From Verrucomicrobiaceae bacterium UBA1938 (GTDB lineage Bacteria; Verrucomicrobiota; Verrucomicrobiia; Verrucomicrobiales; Verrucomicrobiaceae), in the NCBI GenBank assembly GCA_002336895.1, contig DDFC01000009.1, positions 14,035 to 78,034 of the forward strand: a DNA stretch of 64,000 bases, in the 5' to 3' direction. How positions within the stretch are numbered: position 1 is the stretch's first letter; each line of letters begins with the position of its first letter. A program made the position numbers and the translations under genes. Below the pieces are notes generated by a model that saw only the letters and a program-made list of their open reading frames with translations, ran no database searches and was not told where the DNA came from. Of the stretch, positions 17,670 to 25,000 are shown one piece after another.

Positions 17670-17794
17670 CATTTACTGAGATGTCGAATGAAGGCATAAC
17701 AGGCTTCCACTGGCTCGTCGTTTGCTGTAAAAGCTCCATCAAATCGGAATAAGACGGAATACTAAACTGCTTTCAAAATTCGCATTCATCATAC

Positions 17795-18757
17795 ATGAAA
17801 TCACACCTGCTGCTCATCGCTCTGGGGCTTTCTTTGACCGCCAGAGCGCAAGACTCCTCCAACGAGCGCTTTGTGGGGCCGCCGATCGATGTCTCCACCT
17901 GGCAGTACCAGCGTGCGGTGCAGTTCAGCCAGGGAGGTGTAGTGGAGCTGGATCTTGATCCCACGGTATTCATGCACTCGGGCAACGGGCTGAACGACCT
18001 GCGCATTGTGCGTGCCGGGCGGCAGATCCCGTTTCTCGCGGTGAAGCCCGGTGCAGACCGAAGTGTGGAAGTGTCTGTGGCGGAGGTGATCGATCCTAAG
18101 ACGCCGCTTTTGTCCAAGTGGGATATCAAGCTGCCTGCCGCCGGCTTTCCAGCCACCGGGCTGCTGTTTGAAACCGGCAGGCCCTCATTTCAGTACACTC
18201 TCAGCGTCACTGAGATCACGGAGACAAATTCAGGGCCTCAGGAGCTGTCCCTGGGCAGCGGCACCTGGCTGCGCAGGCCTGGTGAAGCGGCCAGCGCCTT
18301 CCAACTGCAGCTGAAGACCCCGCCTCATGGCGCCACGATCCGCATGACCGCCACGGATGGCAGCACCCCGCGACTGGAAATCAAGTCGGCTCGTGTCATG
18401 TATCCCCTGGTGCGGCTGCTTTTCCGTGTGCCAAACACAGAGCCCGTTTATCTCTGCTATGGCAATCCCCAGGCTCTGAATCCGCGCTATGACATGCAGG
18501 TGAGCCGGCGCGATTTCGCGAATGGCCCGAAGGTCGCCGCCACTCTGGGCGGAGAGGAAAAACCTTCCGTGCATGCCGCCGGCATCAACCATGTAGTGGG
18601 CAACGTCACCTGGAACCTGGATGCCATCAAAGCCAAGATCATGGCCATGGTCGCTGATTTTGACACGACCAATCACTGGCACGTTCTCGGTCTCGTGGTC
18701 GTGGTGATGCTGCTGGTGAAGATTCTCTCGAGAATTTTGTTTGGCAGAAGGTCGTAA
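17795..18757 (+). CDS. DUF3999-like exported protein with C-terminal anchor
   Basis: 320 residues. A signal peptide (residues 1-18, ending ARAQ) is followed by a beta-rich extracytoplasmic region, with GGVVELDLDPTVFMHSGNGL and NDLRIVRAGRQIPF resembling the start of DUF3999 proteins. A single membrane helix near the C-terminus (VLGLVVVVMLLVKILSRIL) is followed by a short basic tail. The role is unknown. Confidence 0.5.
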   Translation: MKSHLLLIALGLSLTARAQDSSNERFVGPPIDVSTWQYQRAVQFSQGGVVELDLDPTVFMHSGNGLNDLRIVRAGRQIPFLAVKPGADRSVEVSVAEVIDPKTPLLSKWDIKLPAAGFPATGLLFETGRPSFQYTLSVTEITETNSGPQELSLGSGTWLRRPGEAASAFQLQLKTPPHGATIRMTATDGSTPRLEIKSARVMYPLVRLLFRVPNTEPVYLCYGNPQALNPRYDMQVSRRDFANGPKVAATLGGEEKPSVHAAGINHVVGNVTWNLDAIKAKIMAMVADFDTTNHWHVLGLVVVVMLLVKILSRILFGRRS

Positions 18758-18908
18758 CGCGACAGACGCAGTGTGCGGCAGCGTCACTGCCTGAGGCGTG
18801 ACAGGGGCTGGGGCGGGCTTTCCTGCTCTGCTGGAAGCACCGTGCCAGTTTACCTCCCCCCTTGCAACCCCCGCCATGATGCGGACGTTATCTCCTGCAC
18901 CCCCACCC

Positions 18909-21086
18909 ATGAGCGAAACGTCCGCACAGCCCCCTAAATACACCAACGCCCTCGCCAAGGAGCGCTCGCCCTACCTGCTGCAACATGCGCACAATCCGGT
19001 GAACTGGCTGCCGTGGGGCGAGGAGGCGTTCAAAAAGGCGAAGGCTGAGGACAAGCCCATCTTTCTCTCCTCCGGCTACTCCACCTGCCACTGGTGCCAT
19101 GTGATGGAGCGCGAGTCGTTTGAAAACGAGGAGACGGCCAAGCTCATCAACGACAACTTTGTGCCCATCAAGGTGGACCGTGAGGAGCGGCCGGACGTGG
19201 ACCTGACCTACATGACCTACGTGCAGGCGGCCAGCGGTCACGGTGGCTGGCCGATGAATGTCTTCCTCACGCCCGATCTGAAGCCCTTTTACGGCGGCAC
19301 GTACTACCCGCCGGAGAATTCGCCAGGGCGCATCGGCTTCAAGAACCTGCTCAATGAGCTGCACAAGGTGTGGACGGAGGACCGCAAGGGCATCGACGAA
19401 CGCGCCGCGCGCTCTGTGGAAAAGCTGCAGGAGCATCTGGACAATGAGAATACCGCGCTGGCGGACATCAGTCACGAGACGCTCGTGCAGAAGGCCTACG
19501 ATGATCTCTCCGGCTCCTTCGATTATCATGAAGGCGGCTTTGGCAGCGCGCCGAAGTTTCCCCGCCCCACCACGCTGAACCTGCTCATGCGAGTGCACCG
19601 CATCTTTGCCGAGCGGAAGGGTGAAGACCGCGAGTCCGAGAGCAACTGGGCAATGGAGATGACCGTGAAGACCCTGCGCGGCATGGCCAATGGCGGCATG
19701 CGCGACCACATCGGCGGCGGCTTCCATCGCTACAGCGTGGACGGTTACTGGCACATCCCGCATTACGAAAAGATGCTCTACGACCAGGCGCAGCTGCTCA
19801 CCGCCTACACCGAGGGCTGGCAGCTCACGCAAAATGCGCTGTTTGAAAACATCGTGCGCAGCACTGTGGACTATGCCAAGCGCGACCTGCGGCACGCGGA
19901 AGGCGGCTTCTTCTCCGCAGAGGATGCCGACAGCCTGGCGAGCGCCGATGCCGAGCACAAAACCGAGGGTGCCTTCTATGTGTGGAAAGCCGCCGAGATC
20001 GACGAGATCCTCGGCAAGGAGGACGGCAACATCTTCCGCTATGCCTACGGCGCACGCCGCGATGGCAACGCGCGCCACGAAAGCGATCCGCATGGCGAGC
20101 TCAAGGGACTGAACACCCTCTACCGTGCTATTTCCTTCAAGAAGACCGGCGAGTACTTCAAGAAGTCACCGGAGGAAATCAAAACCGTCATCGACGCTAG
20201 CATCGCCAAGCTTTTTGAGGCCCGCTCCAAACGCCCGCGCCCGCATCTGGATGACAAGGTCATCGCCGCCTGGAACGGACTCATGATCTCCGGCCTCGCC
20301 CGCGCCGGGGCCGCCTTTGGCGATGCCGAAATGATCAAGCTCTCCGCCGATGCTGCGCAGTTCCTACATGACCAGCTCTGCACCACGCCGGGCAAGGAGC
20401 TGCACCGCTCCTGGCGCGAAGGCGTGCGCGGCCCGCGCGCCTTTGCCATCGACTACGCCTGCCTCATCCACGGCCTCATCGATCTCTACCAGGCCTCCTT
20501 CGATGTGAAATGGCTGCAATGGGCCGCTGTGCTGCAGACCGAGATGGACACCCACTTCCTCGACACGAAAGACGGCGGCTACTACAGCGTGCACACCGAC
20601 ATGCCAAACAGCGTGCTGCGCATCAAGGAAGACTACGACGGTGCCGAGCCCTCGCCCAACTCCCTCGCTGCTCTCAATCTCGTGCGCCTCAGCGCGCTGC
20701 TCGCCAAAGACGAGTGGAAGAAGCAGGCCGAGAAAATCTTCGCGCTCTTTGGTTCCACCCTGCAGAGCAGCCCCTCCTCCGTGCCGGTGATGGCCATGGC
20801 CTTCGACATGGATTTCCGTGGCAAGCAGCAGATCGTCCTCGCTGGCGATTCCAGCAGCGCCGATTTCAAGACCCTCGCCTCCAGCCTCCACCGCCGCTTC
20901 CTCCCCACCGCCGTCCTCCTTCATGCCGATGGTGGCGCAGGCCAGCAATGGCTCGCCACGCATAATGAAGCCCTCGCCGGCATGAAACCGGTTGATGGGA
21001 AACCAGCGGCGTATGTGTGCCAGAACTTCACCTGCCAGGCTCCGGTGACGACGGTGGAGGGGCTGGAGAGGGTGCTGGGGAAGTGA
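18909..21086 (+). CDS. DUF255 thioredoxin-domain protein (YyaL/SPATA20 family)
   Basis: 725 residues. The N-terminal thioredoxin-like domain carries CHWC at residues 60-63 in SGYSTCHWCHVMERESF, and the family segment HGGWPMNVFLTPD follows. The rest is an (alpha/alpha) barrel-like region with GGFHRYSVDGYWHIPHYEKM and DDKVIAAWNGLMISGLARA. These proteins are conserved from bacteria to animals, but the reaction is not established. No signal peptide is present from the ATG at 18909. The TPR gene follows after six bases and is probably in the same transcript. Confidence 0.9.
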   Translation: MSETSAQPPKYTNALAKERSPYLLQHAHNPVNWLPWGEEAFKKAKAEDKPIFLSSGYSTCHWCHVMERESFENEETAKLINDNFVPIKVDREERPDVDLTYMTYVQAASGHGGWPMNVFLTPDLKPFYGGTYYPPENSPGRIGFKNLLNELHKVWTEDRKGIDERAARSVEKLQEHLDNENTALADISHETLVQKAYDDLSGSFDYHEGGFGSAPKFPRPTTLNLLMRVHRIFAERKGEDRESESNWAMEMTVKTLRGMANGGMRDHIGGGFHRYSVDGYWHIPHYEKMLYDQAQLLTAYTEGWQLTQNALFENIVRSTVDYAKRDLRHAEGGFFSAEDADSLASADAEHKTEGAFYVWKAAEIDEILGKEDGNIFRYAYGARRDGNARHESDPHGELKGLNTLYRAISFKKTGEYFKKSPEEIKTVIDASIAKLFEARSKRPRPHLDDKVIAAWNGLMISGLARAGAAFGDAEMIKLSADAAQFLHDQLCTTPGKELHRSWREGVRGPRAFAIDYACLIHGLIDLYQASFDVKWLQWAAVLQTEMDTHFLDTKDGGYYSVHTDMPNSVLRIKEDYDGAEPSPNSLAALNLVRLSALLAKDEWKKQAEKIFALFGSTLQSSPSSVPVMAMAFDMDFRGKQQIVLAGDSSSADFKTLASSLHRRFLPTAVLLHADGGAGQQWLATHNEALAGMKPVDGKPAAYVCQNFTCQAPVTTVEGLERVLGK

Positions 21087-21092
21087 CGGCGT

Positions 21093-21977
21093 ATGTTCAA
21101 TTTGTTCCGACACAATCGAGCTATAGGCCGAGCATATCAGTGCTATGACCGAATGGAGTATGCACAAGCGGCTGATCATTTTCGTCGGGCGTGCAGGCTT
21201 CTTCCAAGTTCATGGGAGGCGCATTTTGGCCTTGGTGTAGCAGCCAAATGGCTCTGTGATTGGGATGAGTCCATTCAGGCATCCCGACGAGCCGCGAAGC
21301 TACGGGAAGATTTTCAAGGGGCCTGGTGGAATATCGGCATTGCTGCAACAGCCCTTGGATTTTGGAGAGAAGCGCGTGAAGCATGGAACAAAGCCGGAGT
21401 AGAAGTCGAAGTTTCTGATGCCCCGCTGGAAATGAAACTCGGCCGTGTTCCGATTCGCTTAAAAACAGCCAACAACGAAGTGGTGTGGTGCGATCGCCTC
21501 GACCCTGCCAGGGCGAAAATCATCAACGTTCCGACGGCAGACAGCCTGCATCGCTGCGGGGACTTGCTGCTAACTGACGGAGAACCCTCTGGCTCGCGGT
21601 GGAATGGCGATCGTGATGTCCCAGTCTTCAATGAACTGCAGATCCTTCAAGCATCCAACCTTGGGCTGTTTGTGGTCGTGATTGAGCATGCATCAAACGT
21701 TGAAATTGATGCGCTGGTGCAATTGCATTCCGACGAGCTCCAGATTGAAGATTGGTCCACCATTCGCCTGTTATGCCGACAGTGCAGTGAAGGTCGCCCC
21801 CATGATCATCATGATCAAGACCATCGATTGTCTTCGGAAATCCAGCCAAGCAGAAAAATTGCGTTTGCGGCGGCTTCTGAAGAGAAGGTTCGAGATGCTT
21901 TGACGGCCTGGGCCACTCCGGATCGGGTTAAGATAAGCTCCATTGAATGCCTGGTACAGCCCCAAGTTGATCATTAA
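21093..21977 (+). CDS. Tetratricopeptide-repeat protein
   Basis: 294 residues. Residues 8-110 contain about three TPR-type helical pairs (AYQCYDRMEYAQAADHFRRA, WEAHFGLGVAAKWL, AWWNIGIAATALGFWREARE). The C-terminal half is a beta-rich domain without a recognised family and includes a His/Asp-rich patch HDHHDQDH. TPR proteins normally mediate protein contacts. Composition is slightly AT-richer than its neighbours. The function of the second half is unknown. Confidence 0.65.
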   Translation: MFNLFRHNRAIGRAYQCYDRMEYAQAADHFRRACRLLPSSWEAHFGLGVAAKWLCDWDESIQASRRAAKLREDFQGAWWNIGIAATALGFWREAREAWNKAGVEVEVSDAPLEMKLGRVPIRLKTANNEVVWCDRLDPARAKIINVPTADSLHRCGDLLLTDGEPSGSRWNGDRDVPVFNELQILQASNLGLFVVVIEHASNVEIDALVQLHSDELQIEDWSTIRLLCRQCSEGRPHDHHDQDHRLSSEIQPSRKIAFAAASEEKVRDALTAWATPDRVKISSIECLVQPQVDH

Positions 21978-22092
21978 CCATGATCCCTTCGGGATCGAGG
22001 CGTCCACCTTCGCCCACTACCCCCGCGCTTTCTTTTCATCATCCCGAGCGCCCGTTTGCCTCGGCGGGGCGTATCGCTACTCTCGCACCCTC

Positions 22093-25000
22093 ATGTCTCG
22101 TGCCGCTCCAAAATCCGCCGCCAAAAAGTCTCTCGATGATGTCATTCGCATTCGTGGGGCGCGGCAGAACAACCTGAAGGGGATCGATCTCGACCTGCCG
22201 CTGGGGAAGCTCAATGTCATCACGGGGCCGAGCGGTTCGGGCAAATCCTCGCTGGCTTTTGACACGATCTATGCGGAAGGGCAGCGGCGCTATGTGGAGA
22301 CGTTCTCCCCCTACACGCGGCAGTTCTTTGAGCGCATGGACAAGCCGAAGGTGGAGGCCATCGAAGGCATCCCGCCGGCCATCGCCATCGAGCAGGTGAA
22401 CAACATGCGCAGCACGCGCTCGACGGTCGGCACGATCACGGAGATCAATGATTACCTGAAGATGCTTTTCCCGCGTCTGGCGGAGGCCTCATGCCCATCC
22501 TGCCAGCGGCCGGTGAGGCCGGAGTCTCCGGAGAGCATTCTCAACGAACTGCTAAGCAGGCATGCGGGCAAACAGGCGCTGATTCTGTTTCCCGTGCCGG
22601 TGCCGAAGAACACGGTGACGGCGGACTTTGCGGCGTTTCTGCAGTCGCAGGGTTTTCTACGTGTCTGGCTGTATGGCCAGGTGATTCGTCTGGATGATGA
22701 GGACGCGCTCAAAGGCCGCAAGCTGCCCGCCCAGGTGCTGGTGGTGCAGGACCGCATCTTGTTGGAGACGAAGCAGCGCGCCCGCGTGAGCGAGGCGCTG
22801 GAGGCTGCGCTGCGCTACGGCAAGGTAAAGGTGGCGGTGAGCATCGACGACAAGACGCTGCATTTCTCCACCGACTGGAGCTGCGCGGATTGCGGTATCA
22901 CGCTGCCTGCACCGACGCCAGGGCTCTTCAGCTTTAACAGCCCCATCGGAGCCTGCCCCACCTGCCGTGGCTTTGGCCGCACGCTGGGGCTGGACATGCG
23001 CAAGGCCATCCCGGATGAGTCGCTGAGCATCAATCAGGGGCTGGTACGTCCGTTTCAGGGCAGCACGTATGGCGAATCCCAGCTGGACCTGGAGCGCGCG
23101 GCGAGGAAGTGTGGGGTGGACATTCACAAGCCGTTTGAAGACTACTCGGCTGAGGATCGCAAGTGGCTCATCGAAGGCACGCGGGATGATCCCGAGGAGG
23201 CCTACAACCGTGGCGAGTGGTATGGCGTGCGCGGCTTTTTCAAATGGCAGGAGTCGCGCAGCTATAAGATGCATGTGCGCGTCTTCCTCAGCCGCTACCG
23301 CGCTTATACGGAGTGTGGCGACTGCGGTGGCGGGCGTTTGAAAAAGGAGGCGTACAATTTCCGCATCGGCACGCACACCATCGCCGACCTCTCGCGCCTG
23401 CCGGTAAGTGATCTGCATCCGCTCGCGCTGTCGTGGCCGATCAAGGAGAGCGATCACGTGGCAACCATGCTGCGCGGAGAGATCGTCAGCCGTCTGAGCT
23501 ACATGGACCGCGCAGGCCTGGGCTACCTGAACCTGGACCGCCAGACGCGTACGCTGAGCGGCGGCGAACTGCAGCGCGTGAACCTGACGACCTGCCTCGG
23601 CGCCTCGCTGGTAAACACGCTCTTCGTTTTGGACGAGCCCAGCATCGGGCTGCATCCGCGCGACATCGGCCGCCTCATCGGCGTGATGGAGGGCCTGCGT
23701 GACAAGGGCAACACCCTGCTCGTCGTAGAGCATGAAGAAGCGGTGATGCGCAGCGCGGACAATCTCATCGACATCGGTCCCGGCCGTGGCGAAAAAGGCG
23801 GCGAGCTGGTGTACAGCGGCCCGCTGGAGAAGCTGGGTGCGAAGGTGAAGTCGCTCACCGGGGATTACTTGTTTGGAAGGAAGTCGGTGCCGGTTCCTGC
23901 GCAGAGGCGTTCAGTCTCAAGTTTAAAGTCTCAAGTTTCAAGTTCAGCACCTGAGAAGGTCAAAGGCGGGCGCAAGGGACAACCTGAAACTGCAAACCTG
24001 AAATCTGGGACTCTTTCGATCCACGGTGCGCGGCAGAACAATCTCAAGAAGCTGGATGTGGACATCCCGCTGGGAGTTTTCTGCTGCATCACGGGTGTGA
24101 GCGGATCAGGCAAATCCACGCTGGTGCACGAGGTGCTCTATCGCAATCTGCAGCGCCTGCGCGGCGAGGTGTGCGAGGAGGAACCGGGACGAGTGAGCAA
24201 GATCTCGGGCCACGAAAAGCTGCACCAAGTGGTGATGGTGGACCAGTCGCCGCTGGCACGTACGCCGCGCTCCACACCGGCGGTGTTTTTGGGTGCGTTT
24301 GATCACATCCGTACGCTTTTCAGTGAAACGGAAGACGCCAAAGCGCAGGGCATCATGCCGGGCTTCTTCAGCTTCAACTCCGGCGAAGGGCGCTGCGAGC
24401 GCTGCGCGGGCAATGGTTTTGAGAAGATCGAGATGCAGTTCCTCAGCGACCTGTATGTGACCTGCCCCGAATGCGAGGGGCGGCGCTACCAGCCGCATGC
24501 GCTCAAAATCCTGCTGCACGGCCGCAGCATTCACGACGTGCTGGGCATGACGGCGGAGGCCGCGGTGGAGTGGTTTGGCGGACCGCTGTTTGAGTCGTCT
24601 AAGAAGGCCGCGCAGATCGTCACGCAGCTGCGCCTGCTCAATGAGGCTGGCCTCGGGTACCTGAAGCTGGGCCAACCGCTGAACACGCTCTCTGGTGGTG
24701 AAGCGCAGCGCCTCAAGCTCATCGGCCATCTCATTGAAAATCCCGCAGGCACTTCTGCTGGCAGCCTGCTGCTGCTGGATGAGCCCACCACGGGCCTGCA
24801 CTTTGACGACATCGCGCTGCTGGTGAAGCTGATGCAGCGCCTCGTGGACGAAGGCCACAGCCTGCTCGTCATCGAGCACAACCTGGAGGTGATCAAATGC
24901 GCCGACTGGGTCATCGATCTCGGGCCGGATGGCGGCGAGGCGGGCGGCACGCTTGTCGTCGCGGGTACGCCGGAGGAGGTGGCAGAGTGCAGTGCGTCAC

